Below, one piece after another: positions 1-7,769 of a stretch of 18,318 nucleotides of DNA. The DNA is from Desulfonatronospira sp. (GTDB lineage Bacteria > Desulfobacterota > Desulfovibrionia > Desulfovibrionales > Desulfonatronovibrionaceae). Where the stretch lies: positions 1 to 18,318 of the forward strand of contig PWSL01000420.1 of the NCBI GenBank assembly GCA_003563255.1. The letters run 5' to 3'. The notes below the pieces were generated by a model that saw nothing but the letters and a program-made list of their open reading frames with translations, was not told where the DNA came from and ran no database searches. Each line of letters opens with the position of its first letter. Within the stretch, counting starts at the first letter, position 1. The translations under genes and the position numbers were made by a program.

Positions 1-119
1 AACCTGTCTCAATTGGGGACAGGCACTTTTGCCGTTTGAAAACTTGCAATTGAACAAAAAATCAGGCGGCAAAAGAGCCAGTCCCCGGAGGTCAATATAT
101 AAGTTTCGCTGTAGTGTTA
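1..119 (+). repeat. Clamp repeat, copy A1 (left edge cut by window)
   Basis: Palindromic intergenic element. The clamp is GGGGACAGGCAC at 15-26 and GAGCCAGTCCCC at 75-86; these pair except for two A.A mismatches. Directly inside is a core stem TTTTGCCG/CGGCAAAA. Outside on the right is the arm AAGTTTCGCTGTAGTGTTA (101-119). The left arm would lie before the window. Copy A3 (7587-7747) shares both flanks but has a different core; copy A2 shares the core type. It resembles REP-like elements, but the family assignment is inferred. Confidence 0.85.
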
Positions 120-132
120 TCGCCAATTGAGT

Positions 133-180
133 TTCGGAAGAGCCGGTCTCCGTGCCACATGCAAAACTCTAAACAGATAC
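133..180 (+). repeat. Decayed right end of a type-B clamp repeat
   Basis: The stretch aligns with the right third of the 151-bp elements at 4090-4240 and 6103-6253: TTCGGAAGAGCCGGTCTCC corresponds to CCCGGAAGAGCCAGTCCCC, and it ends in the same CTAAACAGATAC. Several substitutions and no left half show that it is an old, truncated copy. It directly adjoins A1. Confidence 0.7.
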
Positions 181-224
181 TTTTTTCTTGAGTTTTCTAA
201 AAAAAAATGAAAGGTTGCAGCAAT

Positions 225-252
225 TTGATGTCACATACTGTTGGATTATTTT
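225..252 (+). promoter_or_regulatory. Possible sigma70-type promoter for the symporter operon
   Basis: TTGATG (225-230) and TATTTT (247-252) are separated by 16 bases in an AT-rich stretch upstream of the first gene. The match is moderate and the assignment rests only on position and motif resemblance. Confidence 0.3.
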
Positions 253-255
253 ATC

Positions 256-316
256 GTAACCATTCAGGGAGTCCTTGGTGTTGATTACCGGTTTCTGCAT
301 CCCCCTGAATGGTTAC
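256..316 (+). repeat. Type-C inverted repeat in the operon leader
   Basis: GTAACCATTCAGGG (256-269) is perfectly complementary to CCCTGAATGGTTAC (303-316), giving a 14-bp stem with a 33-nt loop between the putative promoter and the first gene. Single arms of the same sequence recur at 5775-5790 and, with one extra base, at 13950-13965, so this is a dispersed family rather than a gene-specific leader. It could still influence the leader RNA here. Confidence 0.7.
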
Positions 317-362
317 ACTTTATCCGCCCTGCAATCCTGCTTCAGCCCCAAAGGAGGTGCCA

Positions 363-671
363 ATGGTCACAAAAAAATCATCTGATTCCATGGACAGAGA
401 AAAATTTCAAAAACTTATAGCAAACCGATGGAAAGTCTCGCTTACCCTCACCGCGCTAATGATGATCGCCTACTTCGGGTTCATCCTTGTCCTGGCCTAT
501 GCCCCGCAACTTCTGGCCATCAAGATCGGAGAGCACATGACCCTGGGCATTCCTGTGGGCATCATGATCATCGTCCTGGCCTTTATACTCACCGGGATTT
601 ACGTCTTCTGGGCCAATTCCTCCTATGACAAATCAGTTCAGGAAGTCATCAGCAGCATGAGGAGGAAATGA
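363..671 (+). CDS. DUF485 family (YjcH-like) small membrane protein
   Basis: A 102-residue inner-membrane protein of the DUF485/YjcH family, usually encoded just before ActP-type acetate symporters; its biochemical role is not established. Two hydrophobic helices are visible (about residues 27-50 and 62-85) with the family-like stretches [20 protein letters not shown] and [20 protein letters not shown], followed by a charged tail ending in RRK. I chose the ATG at 363 because AAAGGAGG lies immediately upstream; an in-frame ATG at 309 falls in the type-C repeat and would add non-family sequence. One nucleotide separates its stop from the next start, so it is the first gene of a coupled operon. 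Assignment to DUF485 rather than the similar-sized DUF4212 is from motif recognition. Confidence 0.85.
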   Translation: MVTKKSSDSMDREKFQKLIANRWKVSLTLTALMMIAYFGFILVLAYAPQLLAIKIGEHMTLGIPVGIMIIVLAFILTGIYVFWANSSYDKSVQEVISSMRRK

Positions 672-672
672 T

Positions 673-2220
673 ATGGATATAGTCGATACCGCCATAGGAG
701 AACCAAGTTTCACCTCAATACTGTTTTTTCTGGTATTTATTATCGCTACTCTGGGCGTTACCTATTATGCAGCCAAAAAAAGCCGCTCCGCTTCACAGTT
801 TTATGCTGCCGGCAGGGGAGTTACCGGTTTGCAGAACGGACTGGCCCTCTCTGGCGACTACATGAGTGCCGCCTCATTTCTGGGCATTGCCGGACTGGTG
901 TCTCTAAGGGGATTTGACGGCCTGATCTATTCAATAGGATTTCTGGTAGGCTGGCCCATCCTCATGTTTCTTATCGCAGAGCCTCTGAGAAACCTTGGAA
1001 AATTCACCTTTGTCGATGTGCTGGCTTACCGGCTTTCCAAAAAGCCCATCAGGATAGCTGCCTCTGCCGGATCACTGATGACAGTATTTTTTTATCTCAT
1101 CGCCCAGATGGTCGGGGCCGGGACCCTGATAATGATGATTTTCGGCATGCCTTACGAGATAGCCGTGGTTATTGTAGGCATGGTCATGGTCATGTACGTC
1201 CTCTTCGGGGGCATGCTGGCCACCACCTGGGTCCAGATAATCAAGGCTGTACTGCTGCTCAGCGGTGGTTCGATAATGGTCTTTTTGATCATGCTTCATT
1301 TCGGATTCAGCTATGGAGAGCTGTTCAAGCAGGCCTCCCTGGCTTACGGCGACAGGGTTCTGGAACCCGGCGGGCTGGTGGCCAACCCGCTTGATGCAGT
1401 GTCCCTGGGTATTGCACTGATGTTCGGAACAGCCGGGCTTCCCCATATTCTCATGCGCTTCTATACCGTCCGTGATGCCAAGACAGCCCGAAAATCCGTA
1501 TTCTATGCCACTGGATTCATTGGTTTCTTTTATATCCTGACCTTCACTATCGGCTTTGGGGCCATGGTTATTGTCGGCCAGGATATTATTTCTGCAATTG
1601 ATTCCGGAGGCAATATGGCTGCCATGCTGCTGGCCGAAGCCACGGGTGGGGCTGTATTCCTTGGATTCATGGCAGCTGTGGCCTTTGCCACAATCCTTGC
1701 TGTAGTGGCTGGTCTGACCCTGGCTGGCGCCAGCACTCTGTCTCACGACCTTTATGCTGGAGTATTCCGTGCCGATCGCTCAACAGAGAAGGAAGAAGTC
1801 AAGGTGGCCAGGATAGCCACACTGTCTCTGGGCATCATGGCCATTGTCCTGGGGCTGATCTTTCAGGGGCAGAACGTGGCCTTCATGGTCGGCCTGGCCT
1901 TTGCAGTTGCTGCCAGTGCCAATTTCCCGGCGCTGCTCATGTCCATTCTCTGGAGAAACTACTCCACCTTCGGAGCTACCATAAGCATTGTCACGGGCAC
2001 TGTTCTGGCTGTGGGGCTGATCATTGTAAGCCCCACTGTCTGGGTGGATATCCTGAACAACCCCACAGCAGTCTTTCCTCTGACCAACCCTGCCATCATT
2101 TCCGTTTCCGGGGCATTTGCAGCCGGGTACATAGGTTCAAAGCTCAGGCCTGATCATGAGGCTTCCAGCAGGTACGAAGAACAGAAGATCAGAAACTACC
2201 TGGGCGTTGGAGCTGAATGA
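673..2220 (+). CDS. actP: ActP-like cation/acetate symporter (SSS family)
   Basis: A 515-residue sodium:solute symporter (SLC5/SSS family), closest in pattern to ActP, which takes up acetate and related short carboxylates with a cation. The N-terminus carries the family pattern [20 protein letters not shown] and then [21 protein letters not shown] (about residues 44-80). About 13 hydrophobic segments follow, including [17 protein letters not shown] near residue 180 and the [20 protein letters not shown] region near 255-275. It is slightly shorter than E. coli ActP (about 549). AGGAGG lies 7 nt before the ATG. The stop overlaps the next ATG as ATGA (2217-2220), so translation is coupled to the regulatory protein. 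Substrate is inferred from family; lactate, pyruvate or propionate cannot be excluded. Confidence 0.85.
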   Translation: MDIVDTAIGEPSFTSILFFLVFIIATLGVTYYAAKKSRSASQFYAAGRGVTGLQNGLALSGDYMSAASFLGIAGLVSLRGFDGLIYSIGFLVGWPILMFLIAEPLRNLGKFTFVDVLAYRLSKKPIRIAASAGSLMTVFFYLIAQMVGAGTLIMMIFGMPYEIAVVIVGMVMVMYVLFGGMLATTWVQIIKAVLLLSGGSIMVFLIMLHFGFSYGELFKQASLAYGDRVLEPGGLVANPLDAVSLGIALMFGTAGLPHILMRFYTVRDAKTARKSVFYATGFIGFFYILTFTIGFGAMVIVGQDIISAIDSGGNMAAMLLAEATGGAVFLGFMAAVAFATILAVVAGLTLAGASTLSHDLYAGVFRADRSTEKEEVKVARIATLSLGIMAIVLGLIFQGQNVAFMVGLAFAVAASANFPALLMSILWRNYSTFGATISIVTGTVLAVGLIIVSPTVWVDILNNPTAVFPLTNPAIISVSGAFAAGYIGSKLRPDHEASSRYEEQKIRNYLGVGAE

Positions 2221-4079
2221 ACCGTAGCATAACCTCGTTTCTGGCCGGGATACATCCCTTATCCGACCTCCCCAGCAAGGAGCTGGAGGAGGTCGGATCC
2301 CTGGCCGGTGAACAAAAGGTTTCGGCAGGAGAAATTCTGGTTCTGGATCAGGAAGACCGGGTTGCTCTTTACTATATCATGGAGGGGTCCGTGCAGCTTT
2401 TCCACGGAAAAGAGGCAATGGATACATTGATTCAGGGTGATTTCTTCGGTAACGAGGCCTTTTTTTCGTTTTCACCACTGGTACATTCCGCTGTCGCCCT
2501 GGAGGACTGTACTCTGGCGGTCCTGCCCGAACCGGTCTTTCAGCGTCTTATGCAGCATGGACAGGTGAATAATTATTTTCAACGCAAGACAGATATTTTC
2601 AGAAACAGGATCAATTATTATCTATCCCAGCGGAAAGCTTACAGAATAGACCCTTACCTTCGTCTGACCCTCAGGGATATTCAAGTCAGGCAGCCGGTTT
2701 TTATCCACCCAGAGACAACTGTTGCCCGGACAGCCACGATCATGCAGCAGGAGAGGGTTTCAAGCTGTCTGGTTCAGCAGGAAGGTGCATTTCCAGGCAT
2801 TGTCACGCAGCACGATATTCTGGAAAAAGTTGTGGCCGGGGATCTGGACCCAAAAGTTGTTTATGCAGGGCAAATTATGAGCAGTCCCCTGATCACGGCC
2901 AGATCTAACGAGCTGTTGTTCCAGGCCCTTTCCAGGATGGTGCGGCATGGTGTCCACAGGCTTGTGGTCCTCGACAACAGGGACCGGACCAGGGGGATCA
3001 TTGAAGAAAGGGACCTCATATCCATCAAGGGTGAAAACCCGGTGCACCTGTCCGGAGAGATTGCCCGGTCCAGGGATATGGGTTCACTGGGCAGGATCTT
3101 TCAGCAGGTCCAGGGAATGGTGCTGCGCTCCGTGGCTGAAGGAACAGGTGTTTTGCAGGTGGGTCGGCTCATCAGCGATTTTCACGATCAGATTCTGGCC
3201 AGGTTGCATGAGCTCATCCTGCAGCAGGTGGATCAGAGCCACCAGGATTCATTCTGCATCCTGGTCCTGGGCAGTGAGGGTCGAAAGGAGCAATATATGG
3301 CTACCGACCAGGATAATGCCCTTATTTATGCAGGAGACCCGGGGCGTCAGGGTCTGGCATTTTATGAACTCTTTGCCGATAAATTCATCCAGGCTTTGAC
3401 TGACCTGGGGTTCCCTCCCTGCCCCCACCAGGTCATGATAAACAATCCAGAATGGCGCATGAGCCTGGATGAGTGGCTGGACACTGTGGATGAAATGGCC
3501 CAGAAGGCGGATACGCAAAGCATACTGAAGACTTCGCTTTTGCTGGACATGCGTCCTGTGGCCGGAGACGAAAAACTGGCCGGCATGCTCAGATCCTATC
3601 TTTTCAGGAGGGTAGCCAGGAGCAGTTTTCTGTTGAAGTACATGGCCAATGAAGCTGTGCGATTCATGCCCCCCCTGGGTTTTTTCAGCAAACTCCTCGT
3701 AGAGAAAAGCGGCGAAAACAAGGGGAAAATGGATATAAAAAAGGGAGGCGTCTTTCCATTAATCCATGGGGTGAGGACCTTGAGTGCAGAGCATGGTATC
3801 CTGGACACATCCACAGAAGAGCGAATAACACGTCTGCATGAATCGGGGGTATTTTCCGCAGGGTTTTGCGCCGGTCTCAGGGAAGCTTACGAATTTTTCC
3901 AGACTCTCAGGGTCAAAAACCAAGTGGAGCAAATTAAAAAAGGGGTTGCTCCCGACAACTGGATCAACCCTGATGATCTTTCAGGGATGGAACGTGATAG
4001 ACTCAAGGAATGTTTCAGGGTGGTCCTGGAGTTTCAAAATCTGCTCAACAACAAGTACAGCCTGCGCCTTCTGGCCTGA
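2217..4079 (+). CDS. cNMP-binding / CBS pair / DUF294 nucleotidyltransferase-like signalling protein
   Basis: A 620-residue soluble protein. Domain order: a cyclic-nucleotide-binding-like domain (about 8-125, with [10 protein letters not shown] and a FFGNEAFF turn), two CBS repeats (about 155-275, typical HDILEKVV and RDLISIKG ends), a DUF294 nucleotidyltransferase-like domain (about 300-435) and the DUF294 C-terminal helical domain (about 450-615). The GlnD-like active-site pattern is intact: GSEGRKEQ at 352-359, then DQD at 364-366. Such proteins are commonly encoded beside SSS symporters and are thought to sense nucleotides and modulate the transporter, possibly by nucleotidylation; no target is established. 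It overlaps the symporter by 4 nt, which supports a shared function. A 151-bp repeat begins 10 nt after its stop and may serve as the operon terminator. Confidence 0.88.
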   Translation: MNRSITSFLAGIHPLSDLPSKELEEVGSLAGEQKVSAGEILVLDQEDRVALYYIMEGSVQLFHGKEAMDTLIQGDFFGNEAFFSFSPLVHSAVALEDCTLAVLPEPVFQRLMQHGQVNNYFQRKTDIFRNRINYYLSQRKAYRIDPYLRLTLRDIQVRQPVFIHPETTVARTATIMQQERVSSCLVQQEGAFPGIVTQHDILEKVVAGDLDPKVVYAGQIMSSPLITARSNELLFQALSRMVRHGVHRLVVLDNRDRTRGIIEERDLISIKGENPVHLSGEIARSRDMGSLGRIFQQVQGMVLRSVAEGTGVLQVGRLISDFHDQILARLHELILQQVDQSHQDSFCILVLGSEGRKEQYMATDQDNALIYAGDPGRQGLAFYELFADKFIQALTDLGFPPCPHQVMINNPEWRMSLDEWLDTVDEMAQKADTQSILKTSLLLDMRPVAGDEKLAGMLRSYLFRRVARSSFLLKYMANEAVRFMPPLGFFSKLLVEKSGENKGKMDIKKGGVFPLIHGVRTLSAEHGILDTSTEERITRLHESGVFSAGFCAGLREAYEFFQTLRVKNQVEQIKKGVAPDNWINPDDLSGMERDRLKECFRVVLEFQNLLNNKYSLRLLA

Positions 4080-4089
4080 TAAGCTCAAT

Positions 4090-4240
4090 GTATCTGTTTA
4101 GCGTTTTTAAGGAAAGCAGGGGACAGGCACTCCGGGACCCACTTGAGCATCATTTTGTGCTCAAAATGACTCGATTTCTGGGACAAGTGGGTCCCGGAAG
4201 AGCCAGTCCCCATGCTACATGCAAAGCGCTAAACAGATAC
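4090..4240 (+). repeat. 151-bp type-B clamp repeat, copy B1
   Basis: Three nested layers are visible. The outer 14-bp inverted repeat is GTATCTGTTTAGCG/CGCTAAACAGATAC. The clamp is GGGGACAGGCAC (4119-4130) and GAGCCAGTCCCC (4200-4211). The core is a perfect 15-bp stem TCCGGGACCCACTTG/CAAGTGGGTCCCGGA (4131-4145, 4184-4198). The loop can form either of two exclusive hairpins. Copy B2 at 6103-6253 is the same length and differs at about three positions. Confidence 0.92.
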
Positions 4241-4255
4241 AGCTCAATTATGTTT

Positions 4256-4402
4256 TCAGAGATCACGGTAAATGGCTTTTTTTCTTGTCCTCCTGTTCAA
4301 GACGTTCAATTCTTGTCTGGTCAGAGTTCCAGGACCCGGAGGTTGGTCCTTGACCCGTATTCTGGCCACTGCGTTTCTGGAGACATCCAGCTCCAGTTCC
4401 AT
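4256..4402 (-). CDS. Micro-ORF of 48 codons, unknown, possibly a remnant
   Basis: An ATG at 4402 opens a 48-residue frame beginning MELELDVSRNAVARIRVK and ending KKAIYRDL. The first segment resembles the recognition part of a helix-turn-helix (VSRNAVARIR), and a PPGPGTL stretch follows. No convincing ribosome-binding site is seen. The frame lies almost exactly between the arms of a 13-bp inverted repeat (4257-4269, 4410-4422), and its stop codon overlaps the left arm. It could be a fragment of a transposase or of a DNA-binding antitoxin, or not a gene at all. Confidence 0.3.
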   Translation of the reverse strand: MELELDVSRNAVARIRVKDQPPGPGTLTRQELNVLNRRTRKKAIYRDL

Positions 4403-4422
4403 GGTTCTCACCGTGATCTCTG
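4257..4422. repeat. 166-bp segment bounded by a 13-bp inverted repeat
   Basis: CAGAGATCACGGT (4257-4269) is the exact reverse complement of ACCGTGATCTCTG (4410-4422). The segment starts 16 nt after repeat B1 and ends 2 nt before the stop of the DUF4143 gene. Size and terminal repeats resemble a miniature inverted-repeat element; no target duplication is evident. Confidence 0.5.
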
Positions 4423-4424
4423 AC

Positions 4425-5579
4425 CTATATTATATCTCCGTTCCAGAGCTGAGCACAAAACTGCTCCCAGGGCAGAACGGTGATCCGGCTGTTGATTTTT
4501 TCAGGATACCTGTCTCGTGAAACAATGATGCTTTTCCCTGTCCTGCACTCCTCACCAAACAGGTGCAGACCTTTGGGCAATTTCGATGCGGCATGCTCTC
4601 CTGCCTTGACCTCGATTGCCACGTCCGCGTCTCCCAGGATGATGTCCACCTCTGAACCGCTGGCTGTCCTCCAGAATGAAACGGGAAAGTCCTTGCGACT
4701 GTAATGCCTGTAAGCCCAGCATTCCTGAAGGATGAACTGTTCAAAGGCCCTGCCGAACTCCCTGGTCTTGGGACTGAGAGAATACCGGTTCAGCAGCGCC
4801 GAGACCATTCCTACATCAAAAAAATAAAACTTGGCGGTTTCGATGAGCCGTCGGCCTGAGCTTTTTTTCCAGGGGGGCAGGATTCTGCCGATCAGGGTGT
4901 CTTCCAGGATTTGATAGTATTCCCGGATGGTCTTCACGGATACGCCCGCGTCTCTGGCCGCGTTGGAATAGTTCAGCAGCATGCCGCTGGTTGCCGCAGC
5001 CGACTGCAGGAACCTGGAAAATGCCGGGAGGTTGCGGGTCAACGCTTCAGCCTGGATTTCTTCCTTAAGGTAATCGTGAACATAGGCCTGAAGATCCATG
5101 CGGCAATCCGGAGACAGGTAATGGGAAGGCAATAACCCCGAGACAAGAGCTTTTTCCAGATCAAAATTCCCCAGTTCACGTGAGACCAGCGGGTAAAGTT
5201 CGAAGCGCCAGGCCCGTCCACCAAGCAGGTTGACGTTACCCCGTTTCAGTTTTCTGGCGCTGGAGCCGGACAAAAGAAAGCAGTAAGAGCGATTTTCCAT
5301 GAGCCAGTGAATTTCGTCCATCAAATGAGGGATCTTCTGGACTTCATCGATGACCACGGTCATAGACGACTGGGCGTCCAGTATCCGGCGCAGCCTGGAC
5401 GGCTCCCGGCTCAGCAGCATAAACAGTTCATAATCCAGGAGGTCAATCCAGTACGCTTCAGAAAACTTTTGTCTGAGCAGCGTGGTCTTTCCGGTTTTGC
5501 GAGGCCCCCAGAGAAAGGCGGACCTGTTTTCCGGCAGATCAACGCTCAAAATCCGGGGAATAAGGTTACTTTGTGGCAT
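4425..5579 (-). CDS. AAA ATPase with DUF4143 domain (orphan)
   Basis: A 384-residue member of the large AAA/DUF4143 family of prokaryotic ATPases; cellular function is generally unknown. Walker A is GPRKTGKTT (25-33), Walker B VVIDEVQ (75-81), and a sensor-like LSGSSARK follows (103-110). The C-terminal DUF4143 part carries a PD-(D/E)xK-like pattern: FEQF, then SEVDII with D312, then IEVK with E323 and K325, so the nuclease-like core appears intact. A winged-helix-like middle (DAGVSVKTIREYYQILEDT) is typical. The gene stands alone, flanked by repeats, and opposes the symporter operon. The ATG at 5579 lacks a Shine-Dalgarno match. These genes are often sporadically distributed, which fits the repeat-rich surroundings. 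Confidence 0.88.
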   Translation of the reverse strand: MPQSNLIPRILSVDLPENRSAFLWGPRKTGKTTLLRQKFSEAYWIDLLDYELFMLLSREPSRLRRILDAQSSMTVVIDEVQKIPHLMDEIHWLMENRSYCFLLSGSSARKLKRGNVNLLGGRAWRFELYPLVSRELGNFDLEKALVSGLLPSHYLSPDCRMDLQAYVHDYLKEEIQAEALTRNLPAFSRFLQSAAATSGMLLNYSNAARDAGVSVKTIREYYQILEDTLIGRILPPWKKSSGRRLIETAKFYFFDVGMVSALLNRYSLSPKTREFGRAFEQFILQECWAYRHYSRKDFPVSFWRTASGSEVDIILGDADVAIEVKAGEHAASKLPKGLHLFGEECRTGKSIIVSRDRYPEKINSRITVLPWEQFCAQLWNGDII

Positions 5580-5800
5580 GAAGAAGAGTTATGATAATTT
5601 GGACCTTAGGTCAATTTATTTGTGATAAGTTGTCGTGACCTATAGTATTATATGGCATCTCAAATGAGAGCTGGATCCTGGTCCGCTCTGGCAAGACGCT
5701 TATAAGCCTGCTGTCTCGGACATGAATAATAATACATTATTCGCAATAGCCTGCACGCGATGAATGGATATGAGGTAACCATTCCAGGGGTCCATGAGGG
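5580..5800. other. Intergenic spacer upstream of the ATPase
   Basis: AT-rich spacer with no plausible gene. It contains a small palindrome GACCTTAGGTC (5603-5613) just upstream of the ATPase, and near its right end the type-C repeat arm. On the minus strand TTGACC occurs about 35 nt before the ATPase ATG, but I see no convincing -10 partner. Confidence 0.4.
5775..5790 (+). repeat. Type-C repeat, single arm
   Basis: GTAACCATTCCAGGGG (starting at 5775-5776) matches the arm at 256-269 with one inserted base. It lies 10 nt before the open part of the cytochrome remnant and marks the point where cytochrome-like coding stops. Confidence 0.5.
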
Positions 5801-5974
5801 GTGAACGCCCCCATAGCCTCAACTTGCTACTCATGCCATCAGGAGACGGAAGATGGTCTGGCCGACTGGAAACTGCGCTTTCACCTCTACCATTCCGGCG
5901 GTGATATGTACTGCAACCACGGCTACGATTATTACCTGGAAAACCGCGAAAAGTGTCTGAACTGCCATAAATAG
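5801..5974 (+). pseudogene. Truncated multiheme c-type cytochrome fragment
   Basis: The frame starting at GTG 5801 encodes 57 residues with two complete c-type heme motifs: CYSCH (5825-5839) and CLNCH (5954-5968), the latter only one residue before the stop. CNHG between them, and the aromatic/His-rich stretch FHLYHSGGDMYCNHGYDYY, also suit a multiheme cytochrome. There is no signal peptide, no good ribosome-binding site, and the frame is closed upstream by TGA codons inside a type-C repeat. This is therefore the C-terminal end of a periplasmic cytochrome whose 5' part is gone. A terminator follows directly. The exact family (class III, octaheme or other) cannot be told from this much. A short expressed protein is less likely. 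Confidence 0.7.
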
Positions 5975-5991
5975 CTGACCATCTGGTCCAC

Positions 5992-6027
5992 AAAAAAAGG
6001 CCGCTGAAAACAGGGGCCGCTTTTATT
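5992..6027 (+). terminator. Rho-independent terminator after the cytochrome remnant
   Basis: GGCCGCTG (5999-6006) pairs with CAGGGGCC (6011-6018) around an AAAA loop, with a single G.G mismatch. A run of seven A precedes it and GCTTTTATT follows, so it may work in both directions. It starts 25 nt after the cytochrome stop, indicating that the remnant descends from a once-complete gene end. Confidence 0.7.
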
Positions 6028-6102
6028 CATGTATTAACCCGGTTTCTAGATGGTTTGACTGCCACTGATTACAGCTTTTCTACGCAAACCCTGTACCTGG
6101 CC

Positions 6103-6253
6103 GTATCTGTTTAGCGTTTTTAAGGAAAGCAGGTGGCAGGCACTCCGGGACCCACTTGAGCATCATTTTGTGCTCAAAATGACTCGATTTCTGGGACAAG
6201 TGGGTCCCGGAAGAGCCAGTCCCCATGCTGCATGCAAAGCGCTAAACAGATAC
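6103..6253 (+). repeat. 151-bp type-B clamp repeat, copy B2
   Basis: Near-identical to B1: same outer 14-bp inverted repeat, same 15-bp core stem, same loop. Differences are in the left clamp (GGTGGCAGGCAC instead of GGGGACAGGCAC) and one base near the right end (CTGCATGC for CTACATGC). It ends 10 nt from the UspA stop codon, just as B1 begins 10 nt from its neighbour's stop. Confidence 0.92.
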
Positions 6254-6263
6254 TACAAAACAA

Positions 6264-6704
6264 TTACTTCGGTCTGATGGTCATTACTGGTGTTTTCGAA
6301 GACTTAACAACTTTTTCAGCTATCGATCCGAACAACAGCCTGTCGACCCCCTTTCGGCCATGGGTGCCCATTACGATCAAATCGACATTTTCATTCTCAG
6401 CGTACTTTAAAATCTCTTCATCTACCCAACCGCTCAATACCTTGGTTGTTACCTTGTCCGTGTTGAAATTTTCCCGGACAAGATCATCAATCTTCTTTTC
6501 AGCTTCTCTGAGGACTTCTCCATAAATATCCTGAAGAGAAGGAGGGGCGACATTGAAGCTGGCATAGTGATCCAGACGCTGGACTACAAAAATTACATGG
6601 ACATCGGCGTCCAGTTTATTGGCCAGAGTGTCTGCGTAGGAAGCAACTTTGGGGGTCATTTCAGAAAAATCAACAGCGCATAAAATTTTCTTTATCTCAG
6701 CCAT
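6264..6704 (-). CDS. Universal stress protein, UspA family
   Basis: A 146-residue single-domain UspA protein, a typical length. The start MAEIKKILCAVDFSE is the usual first beta strand plus the ATP-contacting Asp. The C-terminal ATP-binding signature G-2x-G-9x-G-S is complete (GTHGRKGVDRLLFGS), followed by SSKTPVMTIRPK. It should bind ATP and act in the cytoplasm under stress or starvation. GAGGAGG lies just upstream of the ATG. It is monocistronic: the upstream side is a long non-coding region and the downstream side is repeat B2. Confidence 0.93.
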   Translation of the reverse strand: MAEIKKILCAVDFSEMTPKVASYADTLANKLDADVHVIFVVQRLDHYASFNVAPPSLQDIYGEVLREAEKKIDDLVRENFNTDKVTTKVLSGWVDEEILKYAENENVDLIVMGTHGRKGVDRLLFGSIAEKVVKSSKTPVMTIRPK

Positions 6705-7059
6705 AACTACCTCCTCTTTTTAGTTTCATGTTTGGAAAGACCAGTACTACCAGCACTATTATCCAGATTTTCCAGATGCACCTGCATAAAACCAAAAAAA
6801 AATTCAGCCTATAAAAACAGCTTTGCAGCTCATGATTTTCCAGTTTCTGCTGTACATATTTCTTTTACGCAGGCCAAGCTGAATAAATTGCAGAACGTGT
6901 GAAAAAAATCTTTTTTTGCATGCGCATCCTAAAAGTCCTCTTGTCACGCTAGCAGCGCTAACCACCTAACCACGAAAAGCGCGTGGCAGTAGGATAGAGG
7001 ACAGACGTCAGAATACCAGCGTGGAAAGTGTGGTCACTGAGCAGGCCGGAAATCTATTG

Positions 7060-7075
7060 TTGTGACTTGTGTCAA
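7060..7075 (+). promoter_or_regulatory. Possible CRP/FNR-family box
   Basis: TTGTGACTTGTGTCAA is a 16-bp imperfect dyad with TTG...CAA ends, resembling boxes of the CRP/FNR superfamily. The inner bases are only partly symmetric, and the nearest downstream gene (7338) is separated from it by a repeat, so its target is unclear. Confidence 0.25.
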
Positions 7076-7100
7076 AATACAGTAGCCTGGAGGCCTTGGC

Positions 7101-7132
7101 AAGCATCCCGGATTTAAAAAAATCTGATGCTT
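7101..7132 (+). other. Two-tier hairpin
   Basis: AAGCATC (7101-7107) pairs with GATGCTT (7126-7132), and inside it GATTT (7111-7115) pairs with AAATC (7120-7124). There is no downstream T-run. It could be part of a leader or of an older repeat. Confidence 0.35.
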
Positions 7133-7159
7133 ACGGACAAAGCAAAGCCTGACAACCTT

Positions 7160-7308
7160 TAACACTACAGCGACACTTTATTTAAGCTGGAAGGGGACTG
7201 GCTCTTTTGCTGCAGGATAGTCCGGCCGTTTTACTGTTTGAGGTCGGCAAAAGTGCCTGTCCCCGGTGTCCGAGGCGATAATTTACACAAAGTGTCGCTG
7301 TAGTGTTA
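7160..7308 (-). repeat. Clamp repeat, copy A2 (inverted orientation)
   Basis: The most symmetric copy: a perfect 20-bp outer inverted repeat TAACACTACAGCGACACTTT (7160-7179) with its complement at 7289-7308. Clamp parts are GGGGACTGGCTC (7193-7204) and GTGCCTGTCCCC (7253-7264), so it points opposite to A1 and A3. The core stem is of the TTTTGC(C)G/CGGCAAAA type, as in A1. Confidence 0.88.
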
Positions 7309-7337
7309 AAAAAAATCTGAAAGGATGAACAGTTACC

Positions 7338-7496
7338 ATGTGCTCAAATAAAAAACCCGACTTGAAAGATTTTCTGGACAACTTGAAAAAACCCATGCCT
7401 TTATCCCGGAAGGCCGGCCTCTACTTTCGCAATAACCTGCTGAAAATCAGAAAATTACAGTCCTGCTGCGGCAATCACGGAGAACCCGGGTGCTGA
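7338..7496 (+). CDS. Small Cys-rich protein ending CCGNHGEPGC
   Basis: A 52-residue frame with a start at 7338 and AAAGGATGA about 10 nt upstream. The N-terminal half is basic and amphipathic (DLKDFLDNLKKPMPLSRKAG), and the C-terminus ends QSCCGNHGEPGC, three closely spaced cysteines and a histidine suggesting metal or redox chemistry. I recall short proteins with a CCG-x-x-GEPGC tail from other deltaproteobacteria, but no function is known to me. The following TGA is taken as a true stop because the family tail is already complete. It sits alone between two clamp repeats (A2 ends 29 nt before it; A3 starts 90 nt after it). Confidence 0.7.
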   Translation: MCSNKKPDLKDFLDNLKKPMPLSRKAGLYFRNNLLKIRKLQSCCGNHGEPGC

Positions 7497-7586
7497 GCTG
7501 GAGACAAGCCAGCCGGTCCGGCTGAATAAGTGTAACCTCTTGAAAACTTTGTCTCATCCGCTATTAACAAAACAATGATCCTAATT

Positions 7587-7747
7587 ATCACTACAGCGAA
7601 ACTTATAAAATACAGCATGCTATCTCAATTGGGGACAGGCACCCCCGCACTTATTTTTATTGCGAATGATCTTGGTTTTATTGGAAAAAATAAGTGCGTG
7701 GAGAGCCAGTCCCCGGAGGTCAATAAATAAGTTTCGCTGCAGGGTTA
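7587..7747 (+). repeat. Clamp repeat, copy A3
   Basis: Outer arms CACTACAGCGAAACTTAT (left) and ATAAGTTTCGCTGCAGGGTTA (right, slightly diverged). Clamp GGGGACAGGCAC at 7631-7642 and GAGCCAGTCCCC at 7703-7714. The core is CGCACTTATTTTT/AAAAAATAAGTGCG, unlike A1 although the flanks TCTCAATT and GGAGGTCAAT are the same as in A1. It ends 22 nt before the DUF2177 start and so falls in that gene's leader. Confidence 0.88.
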
Positions 7748-7769
7748 TTGACCTTAGGGGAAATACTCT

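Larger units (their letters stand above)
6705..7159. other. Non-coding region upstream of UspA
   Basis: No supported gene. AT-rich near UspA (its promoter should be here, but no clear -35/-10 pair stands out), then a stretch with scattered short inverted repeats (GTCCTC 6935-6940 with GAGGAC 6997-7002; a CCACG/CGTGG pair around 6970-6985), a possible FNR-type box (7060-7075) and a hairpin (7101-7132). Confidence 0.5.

Noticed and set aside
309..362. Earlier start for the DUF485 gene
   Set aside because: It begins inside the type-C repeat and lacks a ribosome-binding site; ATG 363 has AAAGGAGG.
1072..1746. Long antisense frame in the symporter gene
   Set aside because: His/Gly/Ser-rich low-complexity composition typical of the reverse strand of a membrane-protein gene.
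7494..7496. TGA after the CCGNHGEPGC tail as another selenocysteine
   Set aside because: The recognisable tail is already complete; the 12 codons after TGA carry no motif, and I see no suitable hairpin at SECIS distance beyond the short AGCCGG/CCGGCT palindrome.
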